A DNA stretch of 64,000 bases from contig NZ_CP139779.1 in the NCBI RefSeq assembly GCF_034421375.1, forward strand, positions 2,108,001-2,172,000, given 5' to 3'. This document shows, piece by piece, positions 34,478 to 44,753 of this stretch (position 1 is the stretch's first letter; the number at the start of each line of letters is the position of its first letter). The translations under genes and the position numbers were made by a program. A model generated the notes under the pieces. It did no database searches. It was not told where the DNA came from and saw nothing but the letters and a program-made list of their open reading frames with translations. This stretch comes from Microbacterium invictum. GTDB taxonomy: Bacteria; Actinomycetota; Actinomycetes; Actinomycetales; Microbacteriaceae.

Positions 34478-34727
34478 CGTCACACTCTCCTCTAGGGGCC
34501 CCAACGGATGTCTCCGTTCCGACATTCCCGCTCCCTCGGGGAGAAACGGAAGGGGATGTCGCTGGGTGGGTCCTTTCAGACTCGCGCCCGTACTGCGCGA
34601 ATAGACTGTCTGTGCGCGGCGTTCGCAGCCCGCGCCGACGATTTCGATTCTACAGGCTCCCCACCCCCACGGCGGTGCCGGCATCCCCCCGCCGACGAGC
34701 CCATGACGAGGAAATGAGGACGCGACG
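34478..34727. promoter_or_regulatory. Divergent sufB/ctaA promoter region with two hairpins in the sufB leader
   Basis: 250 bp without a gene. -10-like hexamers are TAGAAT on the minus strand (34647-34652, for suf) and TAGACT on the plus strand (34603-34608, for ctaA). Between the former and sufB lie two stem-loops: AACGGA/TCCGTT (34503-34518) and CTCCC/GGGAG (34531-34543). No IdeR box or SufR-like palindrome was recognised. Confidence 0.45.
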
Positions 34728-35717
34728 ATGTCCGCCGAGGCTCCCGCTCCCACCCGGCCCGGCCTTCTGGGGCGGTTCCGCCGCTGGTTGCCGTCGACGA
34801 TCGACCGCCGCGTGATCGTGGCCGCCTGGGCGACGCTCGTCGTGCAGATCGGCATCGTCGGAACCGGCGGACTCGTCCGCCTGACCGGCTCGGGCCTCGG
34901 CTGCCCGACGTGGCCCCGCTGTACGCCGGAGTCGTTCGTCTCGACGCCCGAGATGGGCATCCACGGCGTGATCGAATTCGGCAACCGGCTGCTGACTTTC
35001 GTCCTGGTGGCGGTGGCGATCGTGACCTTCCTGTTCGTCGTGCGGATGCGGCGCCGGCGGCGCGATCTGTTCTGGCTCGCGCTGATCATCGGCCTCTACG
35101 TCCCCGTCCAGGCGATCATCGGCGGCATCACGGTGCTGACGAACCTCAACCCGTACGTCGTGGGTCTGCACTACTTCGCCTCGGTCATCCTGGTCGCCCT
35201 CGCCGCCGTCTTCGTCGCCCGCGTCTACGCGGTGCCGGGTCCTCGGGTCCGTGCCGTGCCGGGGTGGTACGCCGGGCTCACCCACCTCACGAGCGCCTTC
35301 GTCCTGGTGACGGTGGTCGTGGGGATCCTGGTGACCGGGTCGGGTCCTCACGCCGGTGACGGCGGGGCGGCCCGGAACGGCCTGGACTCCGAGTTCATGC
35401 AGCACGTCCACTCGTGGCCGGCCTACATCACATTCGCCCTCACCCTCGCCCTGATCGTCGGTGCCCGACGAACCCCGCCCGCCCTGCGGCTGACGTTCTG
35501 GACGACACTCCTCCTCGCTGTCGAGGTCGTGCAGATCGTCGTCGGCGTGTGGCAGGCGCGCGCGGGCCTACCGATCGTGCTGGTCAACGTCCACATGATC
35601 CTGGCCGTCGTGCTCGTCGCCGCGATGACGGCGATCGTCATGCACCTGAAGCTCCCCGCCGCCGCGGTCGAGCCGGCGCCGGACGTCGAGCCCGCGGCAT
35701 CCTTCGCCGGCCGCTGA
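34728..35717 (+). CDS. ctaA: Heme A synthase (COX15/CtaA)
   Basis: 329 aa, eight hydrophobic segments. CtaA pattern: [24 protein letters not shown] (read across its loop), with the conserved Cys pair region [24 protein letters not shown] with heme-ligand His, [14 protein letters not shown] and [10 protein letters not shown] with the second heme His region. Converts heme O to heme A for aa3 oxidase; heme O comes from ctaB 2.2 kb away and SURF1 helps insertion. Divergent from suf as in other actinobacteria. Confidence 0.93.
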   Translation: MSAEAPAPTRPGLLGRFRRWLPSTIDRRVIVAAWATLVVQIGIVGTGGLVRLTGSGLGCPTWPRCTPESFVSTPEMGIHGVIEFGNRLLTFVLVAVAIVTFLFVVRMRRRRRDLFWLALIIGLYVPVQAIIGGITVLTNLNPYVVGLHYFASVILVALAAVFVARVYAVPGPRVRAVPGWYAGLTHLTSAFVLVTVVVGILVTGSGPHAGDGGAARNGLDSEFMQHVHSWPAYITFALTLALIVGARRTPPALRLTFWTTLLLAVEVVQIVVGVWQARAGLPIVLVNVHMILAVVLVAAMTAIVMHLKLPAAAVEPAPDVEPAASFAGR

Positions 35718-35760
35718 CCCGCGCTTCCGGTTCGCTGCCCGCCCTCCGGCGCACCGCACA

Positions 35761-35820
35761 CTCCTTTCTCGCGCTCGCTCTTCTCCCGCTCCCTCCTCTC
35801 CCGCTCGCTCCTCTCCCTCC
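35761..35820 (+). promoter_or_regulatory. C-rich, G-poor tract after ctaA, candidate Rho loading (rut) site
   Basis: In these 60 bases I count 35 C, 19 T, 6 G and no A. It begins 44 bp after the ctaA stop on the ctaA sense strand, unlike the G-rich background, and no hairpin terminator is present. C>G unstructured RNA of this kind is the known preference of Rho. Confidence 0.45.
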
Positions 35821-35900
35821 GCCGTCCGTTCGTTCCTCGGCGATCCGCCGAAACTCGGACAGATCGGTCGTGGGCGACCGCCCGAAGGAAGATCTCCGCG

Positions 35901-36881
35901 TCACCGTGCGAGGTGCAGGCCCTGCGCGATCGCGTCGAGGATCCGGCGCTGCACCGCGGGCCACTCCTCGAGCATCTCCGAGTACCCCACCCGGATGATG
36001 TGGTAGCCGAGGAGCATCAGCTCGGCATCGTGGGCGTTGTCCCGCGCCCGCTGGGCACCGACGTGGTGTCCTCCGTCGAGCTGGACCACCAGGCGGTCAC
36101 CGATGAGGAAGTCCACCGGCCGGCCCGCGATCCACACCTGCGGCGTGATGGGGATCGGCAGCCAGCGGAGCCTGACGACGAAGAGCGTCTCAAGACCGGA
36201 GTCGGCGAACGGCCGCGCTTCGGCGAGGAGGCGGCGGGCAGCCGGCGGAAGGGGCGTTCGAGCCAGGACGGTGGGATCGACACGGCGCAGTCGGAACGCC
36301 GATTCCCAGATCACGAGGGCTTGCTCGTGAGGGACGCACGTCGCGACCAGGACGAGGGCATTGGGGAGCGGGTCGACGAGGTCATCGGGATCTCGCTGCA
36401 TTACGGGTCGGGCCCAGTGCACAGTGGCACGGTCGGGTCTGGGCCCGGTGGCATGAGGTCCGCACGCGACGTGGCAGCGATCCTCGGTGAGCACCCACAG
36501 CCCATGCCGTCGCGCCGCGGTGACGCAGGTGAGGACGACGCCCCATCGGGCCGCGGCGACCAGCTCGGCGTCGGCACCGGGCGCGGCGACCCACCCGCGA
36601 CGCAGCGGCTGCAGCAGTCCCTCGTCCCGCGCGATCCTCAACGTGTGTCGGCTCACCCCTTCATCCAGCAGGCGCGCGGTGCGGGCGACACCCCCGAGCG
36701 CGACGAAGGTCTGGGCGAGATGCTCGAGCTGGCGCGCCGTCTTGAAGGTCAACACGGCTCGATGCTGCTCCGATACGGCCGACGAGATCCGGGGAACAGG
36801 CGGATCTGGGGACCACTGGGCGCCCTCCTCGCCTGTGCAGGAACGGACGCGCGCGCAGCAATCGCGGCGATCTACCGTCAC
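35901..36881 (-). CDS. DUF559 (Vsr-like nuclease fold) protein
   Basis: Up to 326 aa. N-terminal winged-helix-like region (LGGVARTARLLDEGVSRHTL, RDEGLLQPLRRGWVA), as in AbiEi-like proteins, and a C-terminal DUF559/restriction-endonuclease-like domain with SGLETLFVVRLRW, PVDFLIGDRLVVQLDGGHHV and ELMLLGYHIIRVGYSEML; the Glu, the two Asp in the D...QLDG pattern are the likely metal site. Function unknown; common as solitary genes in Microbacteriaceae. The start is uncertain: GTG 36881 lies inside copy 1 of an 88-bp direct repeat, and GTG 36755 (VLTFKTARQ) is an alternative beginning nearer the recognisable domain. Confidence 0.78.
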   Translation of the reverse strand: MTVDRRDCCARVRSCTGEEGAQWSPDPPVPRISSAVSEQHRAVLTFKTARQLEHLAQTFVALGGVARTARLLDEGVSRHTLRIARDEGLLQPLRRGWVAAPGADAELVAAARWGVVLTCVTAARRHGLWVLTEDRCHVACGPHATGPRPDRATVHWARPVMQRDPDDLVDPLPNALVLVATCVPHEQALVIWESAFRLRRVDPTVLARTPLPPAARRLLAEARPFADSGLETLFVVRLRWLPIPITPQVWIAGRPVDFLIGDRLVVQLDGGHHVGAQRARDNAHDAELMLLGYHIIRVGYSEMLEEWPAVQRRILDAIAQGLHLAR

Positions 36882-36933
36882 TCGGTCGGACCCGGCTCGA
36901 CGAACCGTGGGACCGTCGATCCCCGCGGCGCGG
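36846..36933. repeat. 88-bp perfect direct repeat, copy 1
   Basis: Identical over 88 bp to 36981-37068. Within it, 36864-36879 and 36911-36926 form an imperfect inverted repeat (13 of 16 positions pair). Covers the presumed 5' end of the DUF559 frame. Confidence 0.95.
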
Positions 36934-36980
36934 CCGCGCGGCGTCCCTCGGAAGCCGACGCGCGGCGTCCGTCAGACAGC

Positions 36981-37068
36981 GACGCGCGCGCAGCAATCGC
37001 GGCGATCTACCGTCACTCGGTCGGACCCGGCTCGACGAACCGTGGGACCGTCGATCCCCGCGGCGCGG
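36981..37068. repeat. 88-bp perfect direct repeat, copy 2
   Basis: Second copy, 47 bp after the first. It ends one base before the ctaB stop codon. The 47-bp spacer itself holds a shorter repeat (GCGCGGCGTCC twice). No open frame or transposase is associated. Confidence 0.95.
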
Positions 37069-37069
37069 G

Positions 37070-37996
37070 TCAGAACGGCAGGAGCGGGTCGACGGCGATC
37101 GCGACGAAGAGCAGGGTGAGGTACGAGATGGACGCGTGGAAGACGCGCATCGGTCGCGGCTCGGTGCCGCGCACCGCGCGGTTATAAAGCCGGTGCGACT
37201 CGTAGATGAACCAGCCGCCGAAGACCAGCGCCGACACGGTGTACACCAGCCCCATCCCGGCCACGGGAATCAGCAGCAGCGAGCACGCCACTGTTGCCCA
37301 GGCGTAGAGGATCACCTGCAGCCCGACCTGCGAACCCGACCGGGTCGCGCCGAGCATCGGCACGTCGACCTCGGCGTAGTCGCCCCGGTACTTCATCGAC
37401 AGCGGCCAGTAGTGCGGCGGGGTCCACAGGAACACCAGGAGGAACAGCACGAACGGCGTCCACGACAGCGACCCCGTCACGGCGGTCCAGCCGATCAGCA
37501 CCGGGAAGCATCCGGCGATCCCGCCCCACACGATGTTCTGCTCGGTGCGGCGCTTGAGGATCATCGTGTAGATGACGACGTAGAAGAAGATCGCGCCCGC
37601 CGACAGTCCGGCGGCGAGAGGATTGGTGGTCACCAGCAGCCAGAGGGTGGATGCCACGGCGAGCGACCAGGCGAACACGAGCGCCCCGCGCGGGGTGACC
37701 TCACCCGTCACCAGGGGGCGGTTCTCGGTGCGCTGCATGTGCGCATCGATGTCGCGATCGAGGTACATGTTGAACGCCGCGGCCGATCCGGCGCTCAGCG
37801 AGCCCCCGACCACGGTCGCGAGCACGAGCCACAGGTTGGGCAGCCCGTTCTGGGCGAGGATCATCACCGGCACCGTCGTGACCAGCAGCAGCTCGAGGAC
37901 GCGGGGCTTGGTCAGCGCGATGTAGGCGCGGACGGTACGACCCGGAGACGGTCGGTGGCGCGCGATCGCGCCACCGGCGGCCGTTGAGATGTCCAT
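37070..37996 (-). CDS. ctaB: Protoheme IX farnesyltransferase (heme O synthase)
   Basis: 308 aa from ATG 37996 with a G-rich ribosome binding site just before it. UbiA-family prenyltransferase with about eight or nine membrane helices: first Asp motif [15 protein letters not shown], followed by [14 protein letters not shown], and a later [17 protein letters not shown] segment characteristic of COX10/CtaB. Feeds ctaA. Divergent from tkt with separate -10 elements (TAGACT at 38032-38037 for ctaB), the same arrangement as in mycobacteria. Confidence 0.94.
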   Translation of the reverse strand: MDISTAAGGAIARHRPSPGRTVRAYIALTKPRVLELLLVTTVPVMILAQNGLPNLWLVLATVVGGSLSAGSAAAFNMYLDRDIDAHMQRTENRPLVTGEVTPRGALVFAWSLAVASTLWLLVTTNPLAAGLSAGAIFFYVVIYTMILKRRTEQNIVWGGIAGCFPVLIGWTAVTGSLSWTPFVLFLLVFLWTPPHYWPLSMKYRGDYAEVDVPMLGATRSGSQVGLQVILYAWATVACSLLLIPVAGMGLVYTVSALVFGGWFIYESHRLYNRAVRGTEPRPMRVFHASISYLTLLFVAIAVDPLLPF

Positions 37997-38031
37997 CGTC
38001 CCCCGTTGCGAGCCTCGAGAAGTCCCCTCCG

Positions 38032-38037
38032 AGTCTA
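38032..38037 (-). promoter_or_regulatory. -10 element TAGACT for ctaB
   Basis: TANNNT on the minus strand; predicted start near 38025, giving a leader of about 28 nt with a GGGGGA ribosome binding site. Confidence 0.5.
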
Positions 38038-38147
38038 GGTCATGGTGCGCCGACGCCGACCGCGCGTGAGAGGTAGCGCGAACAACGCGCGATGTCAACG
38101 CCCCGTCCGGACCTGTCACACACTCTCGCCGGGAGGTGCCGCTTCGC

Positions 38148-38153
38148 TATGCT
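38148..38153 (+). promoter_or_regulatory. -10 element TATGCT for the tkt operon
   Basis: Good -10 match; predicted start near 38160, about 90 nt before GTG 38250. No clear -35. Confidence 0.5.
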
Positions 38154-38249
38154 GAAGCCACACGCGCCCCGCGTCCAATCCCCTTGCACCCCACCGGTCT
38201 TCGCCGTGGATTGGCTTCGTCGGGACGCACCTTCGAGAAAGGCGGCCCG

Positions 38250-40355
38250 GTGTCGGAACTGCGATGGGAAGAGATCGATCGACGCGCGGTGGACACCGCC
38301 CGAGTTCTGGCGGCGGACGCCGTGGAGAAGGTCGGCAACGGTCACCCCGGCACCGCGATGAGCCTGGCCCCGGCGGCCTACCTGCTCTATCAGCGGGTGA
38401 TGAACCACGACCCCGCCGATACGCACTGGCCCGGCCGTGACCGCTTCATCCTCTCGGCCGGTCACAGCTCCTTGACCCAGTACGTGCAGCTGTACCTCGG
38501 TGGGTTCGGCCTCGAGCTCGACGATCTGAAGGCGCTGCGCACGTGGGGCTCGAAGACCCCCGGCCACCCCGAGTTCGGCCACACCGACGGCGTGGAGATC
38601 ACCACCGGCCCGCTCGGCCAGGGTCTGGCCTCTTCGGTCGGCTTCGCTTACGCCCAGCGCTTCGAGCGCGGGCTGTTCGATCCCGAGTCCCCGGCGGGCG
38701 AGTCCCCCTTCGACCACCACATCTTCGTGATCGCCTCCGACGGCGACCTGCAGGAGGGCGTCACCTCCGAGGCCTCGTCACTGGCGGGGCATCAGAATCT
38801 CGGCAACCTCGTCGTCATCTACGACTCCAATCAGATCTCGATCGAGGATGACACCAACGTCGCCTTCACCGAGGACGTCGCGAAGCGGTACGAGTCCTAC
38901 GGATGGCACGTGCAGACGGTCGACTGGAAGAAGACCGGTCAGTACGTCGAAGACGCCGCCGCGCTTTACGACGCCATCCAGCAGGCCAAGGGCGAGACCG
39001 ACCGGCCGTCGATCATCATCCTGAAGACCATCATCGGGTGGCCCTCGCCGGGCAAGCAGAACACCGGCAAGATCCACGGCTCGGCGCTCGGCGGCGACGA
39101 GCTTCGCGCCACCAAAGAGGTGCTCGGCTGGAACCCGGACGAGACGTTCGTCGTCCCCGACGACGTCCTCACCCACACCCGCTCGCTCCGCGAGCGCGGC
39201 GCGGCGGCGCACGCCGCGTGGCAGGAGAAGTTCGACACCTGGGCCGCGGCCCACCCCGATCGCAAGGCGCTGTGGGATCGCGTCCAGGCGCGAGAGCTCC
39301 CCGCCGACATCCGCGAAGCCCTGCCCGTATTCGCCGCCGGCAAGGACGTGTCCACCCGGGCGGCCTCCGGTCAGGTGATCAACGCCCTCGCCGCCGCCCT
39401 GCCCGAGCTCTGGGGCGGCTCGGCCGACCTCGCCGAGTCCAACCTCACGACGATCAAGGACGCGAAGTCCTTCATCCCCGAGGTGTGGTCCACCCACGAG
39501 TGGTCCGGCGACCCGTACGGCCGGGTGCTCCACTTCGGCATCCGCGAGCACGCGATGGGCGCCATCGTCAACGGCATCGTGCTGCACGGTCCGACCCGCG
39601 CGTTCGGGGGCACGTTCCTGATCTTCAGCGACTACATGCGCCCGTCGGTGCGTCTGGCGGCGCTGATGAACATCCCGTCGCTGTTCGTCTGGACACACGA
39701 CTCCGTCGCGCTCGGCGAGGACGGACCCACCCACCAGCCGATCGAGCAGCTGGCGGCGCTGCGCGCCATCCCGAACTTCACGCTCGTGCGCCCCGCCGAC
39801 GCCAACGAGACAGCGGTGGTGTGGCTGGAGCTGCTCCGGCGCCACGCCGGACCCGCGGGCCTCGCACTGACCCGGCAGAACATCCCGGTGTTCGAGCGCG
39901 GCGACGGCGAGGCGTCGGGCGACACCCTCGCCTCGGCCGATGGCGCCGTTCGTGGCGCCTACGTGCTGGCGGACGCCCCCGACGGCCACCCCGACGTGAT
40001 TTTGATCGCGACCGGCTCCGAGGTCCAGTTGGCCGTGGCGGCCCGCGAGACGCTCCGCGGCGAAGGCGTGAACGCTCGCGTCGTGTCCGCACCGTCGCTG
40101 GAGTGGTTCGCCGAGCAGGACGAGGCCTACCGCGAGTCCGTCCTCCCCTCCGCCGTGACCGCCCGGGTCTCGGTCGAGGCGGGGATCGCGCTGTCGTGGC
40201 GCGGCATCGTCGGCGACCGCGGGCGCTCGGTGTCGATCGAGCACTTCGGGGCGTCCGCGGACTACAAGACCCTGTTCGAGAAGTTCGGCATCACCGCCGA
40301 GGCCGTCGTCGAGGCCGCCCGCGAGACCATCGCCGCCACCACGGCCGGCAACTGA
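38250..40355 (+). CDS. tkt: Transketolase
   Basis: 701 aa from GTG 38250, with AGAAAGG eight bases upstream; the frame open to 38136 is not coding. Thiamin-diphosphate enzyme of the non-oxidative pentose phosphate pathway: [13 protein letters not shown], thiamin motif [21 protein letters not shown]...YDSNQISI, pyrimidine domain [14 protein letters not shown] and [15 protein letters not shown]. First gene of the operon tkt-tal-pgi-zwf-opcA-pgl. Confidence 0.97.
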   Translation: MSELRWEEIDRRAVDTARVLAADAVEKVGNGHPGTAMSLAPAAYLLYQRVMNHDPADTHWPGRDRFILSAGHSSLTQYVQLYLGGFGLELDDLKALRTWGSKTPGHPEFGHTDGVEITTGPLGQGLASSVGFAYAQRFERGLFDPESPAGESPFDHHIFVIASDGDLQEGVTSEASSLAGHQNLGNLVVIYDSNQISIEDDTNVAFTEDVAKRYESYGWHVQTVDWKKTGQYVEDAAALYDAIQQAKGETDRPSIIILKTIIGWPSPGKQNTGKIHGSALGGDELRATKEVLGWNPDETFVVPDDVLTHTRSLRERGAAAHAAWQEKFDTWAAAHPDRKALWDRVQARELPADIREALPVFAAGKDVSTRAASGQVINALAAALPELWGGSADLAESNLTTIKDAKSFIPEVWSTHEWSGDPYGRVLHFGIREHAMGAIVNGIVLHGPTRAFGGTFLIFSDYMRPSVRLAALMNIPSLFVWTHDSVALGEDGPTHQPIEQLAALRAIPNFTLVRPADANETAVVWLELLRRHAGPAGLALTRQNIPVFERGDGEASGDTLASADGAVRGAYVLADAPDGHPDVILIATGSEVQLAVAARETLRGEGVNARVVSAPSLEWFAEQDEAYRESVLPSAVTARVSVEAGIALSWRGIVGDRGRSVSIEHFGASADYKTLFEKFGITAEAVVEAARETIAATTAGN

Positions 40356-40403
40356 GAAATCGAGCCACCGCGCTCTGAGTCACCGAGGCACTGAGGAGAT
40401 CCG

Positions 40404-41534
40404 ATGACCACCCCCACCGCACGTCTTGTCGAAGAGGGCGTCAGCATCTGGCTGGACGACCTGTCCCGCCAGCGCATCGAATCCGGCAACCTGGCCGGTC
40501 TGATCGAGAGCCGCAACGTCAGCGGCGTCACCACCAACCCGACGATCTTCGCCGGTGCCCTCGCCAAGGGCGAGGACTACGAAGCACAGGTCACGGCGCT
40601 CTCCGCGGACGGTGCGGATGTGAACCGCACGATCTTCGAGATCACGACGGATGACGTCCGGTCGGCCGCCGACATCCTGCGGCCGGTGTTCGACGCCACC
40701 GACGGGGTCGACGGCCGCGTCTCGATCGAGGTCTCGCCCGACCTGGCGCACGACACCGCCGCGACGGTCGCCGAGGCGAAGAAGCTCTGGGCCCGGGTGG
40801 ACCGCCCGAACGTGCACATCAAGATCCCGGCGACCCTTGCGGGTCTCCCCGCCATCACCGAGGTGCTCGCGGAGGGGATCTCGGTGAACGTCACCCTCAT
40901 CTTCAGTCTCGAGCGGTACGCCGCGGTCATCGACGCCTACCTCTCGGGCATCGAGAAGGCGCGGGAGGCCGGGCACGACATCTCCGCGATCCACTCGGTC
41001 GCGTCGTTCTTCGTGTCCCGTGTGGACACCGAGGTCGACAAGCGTCTGGATGCCATCGGCACCGACGAGGCACGCGAGCTGAAGTCCCGCGCGGGCGTGG
41101 CCAATGCGCGCCTGGCCTACGAGCTGTACGAGCGGGAGTTCGCCACCGACCGCGCGAAGGCGCTGATCGACGCCGGCGCTCGCGTGCAGCGCCCCCTGTG
41201 GGCCTCGACCGGTGTGAAGGATCCGGCCCTCCCCGACACCCTGTACGTGACCGAGCTCGTCGCGCCCGGCACCGTCAACACGATGCCGGAGAAGACCCTC
41301 GAGGCGACGTTCGACCACGGTGAGGTCACCGGCGACACCGTCACCGGCTACTACGCCGACGCTCACGCCGTCTTCGACGGGCTGAAGGCCGTCGGGGTCG
41401 ACTTCGACGATGTCACCGACGTCCTCGAGAAGGAGGGCGTGGAGAAGTTCATCGCCTCGTGGCACGAGCTGCAGGGCACGGTTGCCGCGGCGCTCGACGC
41501 CGCCCCCGCCAGCGTCGAGGAGGCAGCCCAGTGA
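40404..41534 (+). CDS. tal: Transaldolase
   Basis: 376 aa. Actinobacterial (class 1B-like long) transaldolase: [22 protein letters not shown] read from residue 30, [15 protein letters not shown], Schiff-base Lys in [20 protein letters not shown] and C-terminal [15 protein letters not shown] [19 protein letters not shown] lies 6 nt before the ATG. Stop overlaps the pgi GTG start (GTGA). Confidence 0.96.
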   Translation: MTTPTARLVEEGVSIWLDDLSRQRIESGNLAGLIESRNVSGVTTNPTIFAGALAKGEDYEAQVTALSADGADVNRTIFEITTDDVRSAADILRPVFDATDGVDGRVSIEVSPDLAHDTAATVAEAKKLWARVDRPNVHIKIPATLAGLPAITEVLAEGISVNVTLIFSLERYAAVIDAYLSGIEKAREAGHDISAIHSVASFFVSRVDTEVDKRLDAIGTDEARELKSRAGVANARLAYELYEREFATDRAKALIDAGARVQRPLWASTGVKDPALPDTLYVTELVAPGTVNTMPEKTLEATFDHGEVTGDTVTGYYADAHAVFDGLKAVGVDFDDVTDVLEKEGVEKFIASWHELQGTVAAALDAAPASVEEAAQ

Positions 41535-43153
41535 GCTTCGACATCCACCTCTCGGGGCGCGTGAAGTCCGTCGTCGACGAGACGCTTCCCGAGCTCGTCG
41601 CAAGTCTCGTGGCGTCGGGGATCACCGCCGGCGACGCGACGCTGTGGGGACCGGATGCCGAGTCCGAGGCGTCCAAGCGCCTGGGGTGGGTGCAGGCCGT
41701 GTCGGTGTCGCGCCCCCTCGTCGGCGAGATCGTCGCGCTTCGCGACGAGCTCCGCGCGCGCGGCGTCACCCGGGTCGTCCTCGCGGGAATGGGCGGCTCC
41801 TCTCTTGCTCCCGAGGTGATCGCTCAGACGGCGGGCGTGCCGCTCGTCATCCTGGACTCCACGGCCCCGGGCCAAGTGCTGGCGGCCATCGACGGCGACA
41901 GCGAAGCCGGGGGCCTCGCGCAGACCGTGCTGGTCGTGTCCTCCAAGTCGGGGTCCACCGTCGAGACCGACTCGGCCAAGCGGACCTTCGAGGCTGCGTT
42001 CCGCGACCTCGGTATCGAACCCACCGAGCGCATCGTCATCGTCACCGACCCCGGCTCGCCGCTGGACCAGTCCGGCCGGGCCGACGGCTACCGCGTCTTC
42101 AACGCCGATCCCGAGGTCGGCGGACGCTATTCGGCGCTGACCGCGTTCGGGCTCGTGCCCGCCGGTCTCGCCGGTGTCGACATCGGTGAATTGCTCGACG
42201 AGGCCGAGGCCACGCTCCTCGAAGTCGCCGTCGACAGCCCCGAGAATCCCGCACTGGTCCTCGCCGCGGCGATCGCAGGCGGCACTCCTCGCCGCGACAA
42301 GCTGGGCCTGGTCACCGACGGCACCCACATCGTCGGGCTGCCCGACTGGATCGAGCAGCTCATCGCCGAGTCGACCGGAAAGCACGGCACCGGCATCCTC
42401 CCGGTCGTCCTTCTGCCGGTCTCGCCGGAGCTCGACTCCCGCCCCGACGACCTGCAGATCGTGCGCCTGGTCGACGAGGCGGCGGCCTTCCACCTGCGTG
42501 AACGTCACGAGGGCGAGATCCTCGTCAGCGGATCGCTCGGCGCGCAGTTCATGGTGTGGGAGTACGCCACGGCCATCGCAGGCAGGATGCTCGGGATCAA
42601 CCCCTTCGACCAGCCCGACGTGGAGTCGGCCAAGACCGCCGCTCGCGGTCTGCTCGACGCCCGTCCCGAGCCTTCTGCGCCGGCTTTCACGCTCGACGGT
42701 GTCGAGGTGCGGGTCTCGGATCCCGCCCTCGCGACGTCCGGGATCGTCGCCGGTGTGCTCGATGCCCTGTGGGCGCAGCTCCCCGCCGACGGCTACGTCT
42801 CGATCCAGGCCTACGTGAACCGGCTCGACCTCCCCCAGCTCCAGGGACTGCGCGAGCTCGTCGCCGCCGACTCGGGGCGGCCGACCACGTTCGGATGGGG
42901 TCCGCGATTCCTGCACTCGACGGGTCAATACCACAAGGGCGGACCGGCGACGGGCGTGTACCTCCAGATCCTCGAACAGACCGACGTCGACCTCGAGATC
43001 CCCGGGCGCCCCTTCACCTTCGGTCAGCTCATCCAGGCGCAGGCCGCGGGGGATGCCAGCGTGCTGGCCGACGGCCACGGCCGCCCGGTCGTGACGCTGA
43101 CGCTGACCGACCCGCAGGCCGAGGTGCTCTCCCTGTTCGAAGCCGCTCAGTAG
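41531..43153 (+). CDS. pgi: Glucose-6-phosphate isomerase
   Basis: 540 aa from GTG 41531. Sugar-isomerase fold with [24 protein letters not shown] (phosphate loop), [16 protein letters not shown] (active-site His/Lys near the C-terminus) and [12 protein letters not shown]. It is of the actinobacterial/long variable type rather than the E. coli PGI type. Inserted between tal and zwf, so flux from fructose-6-phosphate back to glucose-6-phosphate is co-expressed with the oxidative branch, allowing cycling for NADPH. Confidence 0.92.
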   Translation: MSFDIHLSGRVKSVVDETLPELVASLVASGITAGDATLWGPDAESEASKRLGWVQAVSVSRPLVGEIVALRDELRARGVTRVVLAGMGGSSLAPEVIAQTAGVPLVILDSTAPGQVLAAIDGDSEAGGLAQTVLVVSSKSGSTVETDSAKRTFEAAFRDLGIEPTERIVIVTDPGSPLDQSGRADGYRVFNADPEVGGRYSALTAFGLVPAGLAGVDIGELLDEAEATLLEVAVDSPENPALVLAAAIAGGTPRRDKLGLVTDGTHIVGLPDWIEQLIAESTGKHGTGILPVVLLPVSPELDSRPDDLQIVRLVDEAAAFHLRERHEGEILVSGSLGAQFMVWEYATAIAGRMLGINPFDQPDVESAKTAARGLLDARPEPSAPAFTLDGVEVRVSDPALATSGIVAGVLDALWAQLPADGYVSIQAYVNRLDLPQLQGLRELVAADSGRPTTFGWGPRFLHSTGQYHKGGPATGVYLQILEQTDVDLEIPGRPFTFGQLIQAQAAGDASVLADGHGRPVVTLTLTDPQAEVLSLFEAAQ

Positions 43154-43160
43154 GACGTTC

Positions 43161-44753
43161 ATGACCGACGAGATCCACGGATCGAGCAGCGGCGCATCGG
43201 CGCCGGGTGTCGAGATCTCCCGCGGGCACAACCCGCTCCGCGACCCCGAGGACCGGCGCCTGAACCGCATCGCGGGGCCGAGCGCGCTGGTCATCTTCGG
43301 CGTCACCGGTGACCTATCCCGCAAGAAGCTGATGCCCGCGGTCTACGACCTCGCCAACCGCGGACTCCTCCCTCCCGGATTCGCACTGGTCGGCTTCGCG
43401 CGTCGCGACTGGGAGGACCAGGACTTCGCGAAAGTCGTCTACGAGGCGGTGCGCGCGAACGCCCGCACCGAGTTCCGCGAAGAGACCTGGGAGCAGCTGC
43501 TGGAGGGCATCCGGTTCGTCTCCGGCGAGTTCGGCGACCCCGATGCGTTCCGGCGCTTGCGCGAGACGGTGGACCAACTCGACACCGAGCGCGGGACGAT
43601 GGGCAACCACGCGTTCTACCTGTCGATCCCGCCGAAGGACTTCCCGGTCGTCGCCGAGCAGCTGAAGGCCTCGGGGCTCGTCGATGACACCGCTGACCGC
43701 CCCGAACGGTGGCGGCGCGTGGTCATCGAGAAGCCGTTCGGTCACGACCTGACCTCGGCGCAGGCGCTCAACGACGCACTGCGCAGCGCCTTCCCGACCG
43801 ACTCGATCTTCCGCATCGACCACTACCTCGGCAAGGAGACGGTCCAGAACATCCTCGCGCTGCGGTTCGCGAACGAGCTCTACGAGCCCATCTGGAACCG
43901 CAACTACGTCGACCACGTGCAGATCACGATGGCCGAGGACATCGGCGTGGGGGGACGCGCCGGCTATTACGACGGGATCGGCGCCGCCCGCGACGTCATC
44001 CAGAACCATCTCCTTCAGCTGCTCGCACTCACCGCCATGGAGGAGCCGATCTCTTTCGACGCGCAGCACCTGCGTGCCGAGAAGGAGAAGGTCCTCGCCG
44101 CGGTGACCCTCCCCGAAGACCTCGCCCGCTCGACCGCTCGAGGTCAGTACGCCGGCGGCTGGCAGGGCGGCGAGCGGGTTCTCGGGTTCCTCGAGGAGGA
44201 GGGGATGAACCCCGAATCGACGACCGAGACGTATGCGGCGATCACGCTCGAGGTGAACACCCGCCGGTGGGCGGGCGTGCCGTTCTACCTGCGTACCGGA
44301 AAGCGTCTCGGACGCCGCGTGACCGAGATCGCCGTGGTGTTCAAACGCGCCCCCGAACTACTCTTCTCCCGCAACCAGACCTCCGGGCTCGGTCAGAACG
44401 CGCTCGTCATCCGCGTGCAGCCCGATGAGGGCGTCACCATCCGGTTCGGGTCGAAGGTGCCGGGCGCCGGCCTGCAGGTCCGCGACGTCACGATGGACTT
44501 CGGCTACGGCCACGCCTTCACCGAGGCCAGTCCCGAGGCCTACGAGCGGCTGATCCTGGACGTCCTGCTCGGCGATCCCCCGCTGTTCCCGCGGCACGAG
44601 GAAGTGGAACTGTCGTGGCGGATCCTCGATCCCATCGAAGAGTTCTGGTCCACGCAGGACGGGCCGCTCGAGCAGTACGCCCCGGGTTCGTGGGGCCCGG
44701 AATCCGCCGAAGCGATGCTCGCCCGCGACGGACGCACCTGGAGACGCCCATGA
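43161..44753 (+). CDS. zwf: Glucose-6-phosphate 1-dehydrogenase
   Basis: 530 aa. NADP motif FGVTGDLSRKKLMPAVYDLA, substrate motif RIDHYLGKETVQN, EKPFGHD, and C-terminal NALVIRVQPDEGV with FLRTGKRL-like FYLRTGKRLG. Rate-controlling step of the oxidative pentose phosphate pathway. It partners with OpcA, encoded next with a 4-nt overlap (ATGA). Confidence 0.97.
   Translation: MTDEIHGSSSGASAPGVEISRGHNPLRDPEDRRLNRIAGPSALVIFGVTGDLSRKKLMPAVYDLANRGLLPPGFALVGFARRDWEDQDFAKVVYEAVRANARTEFREETWEQLLEGIRFVSGEFGDPDAFRRLRETVDQLDTERGTMGNHAFYLSIPPKDFPVVAEQLKASGLVDDTADRPERWRRVVIEKPFGHDLTSAQALNDALRSAFPTDSIFRIDHYLGKETVQNILALRFANELYEPIWNRNYVDHVQITMAEDIGVGGRAGYYDGIGAARDVIQNHLLQLLALTAMEEPISFDAQHLRAEKEKVLAAVTLPEDLARSTARGQYAGGWQGGERVLGFLEEEGMNPESTTETYAAITLEVNTRRWAGVPFYLRTGKRLGRRVTEIAVVFKRAPELLFSRNQTSGLGQNALVIRVQPDEGVTIRFGSKVPGAGLQVRDVTMDFGYGHAFTEASPEAYERLILDVLLGDPPLFPRHEEVELSWRILDPIEEFWSTQDGPLEQYAPGSWGPESAEAMLARDGRTWRRP

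Noticed and set aside
34478..35089. N-terminal extension of SufB by about 200 codons
   Set aside because: The open frame runs antisense through ctaA and has no SufB similarity; ATG 34477 has a good ribosome binding site.
36846..37068. Direct repeats as a CRISPR array or insertion sequence
   Set aside because: Only two 88-bp units with one 47-bp spacer, no cas genes, no transposase and no target duplication; kept as an unexplained repeat.
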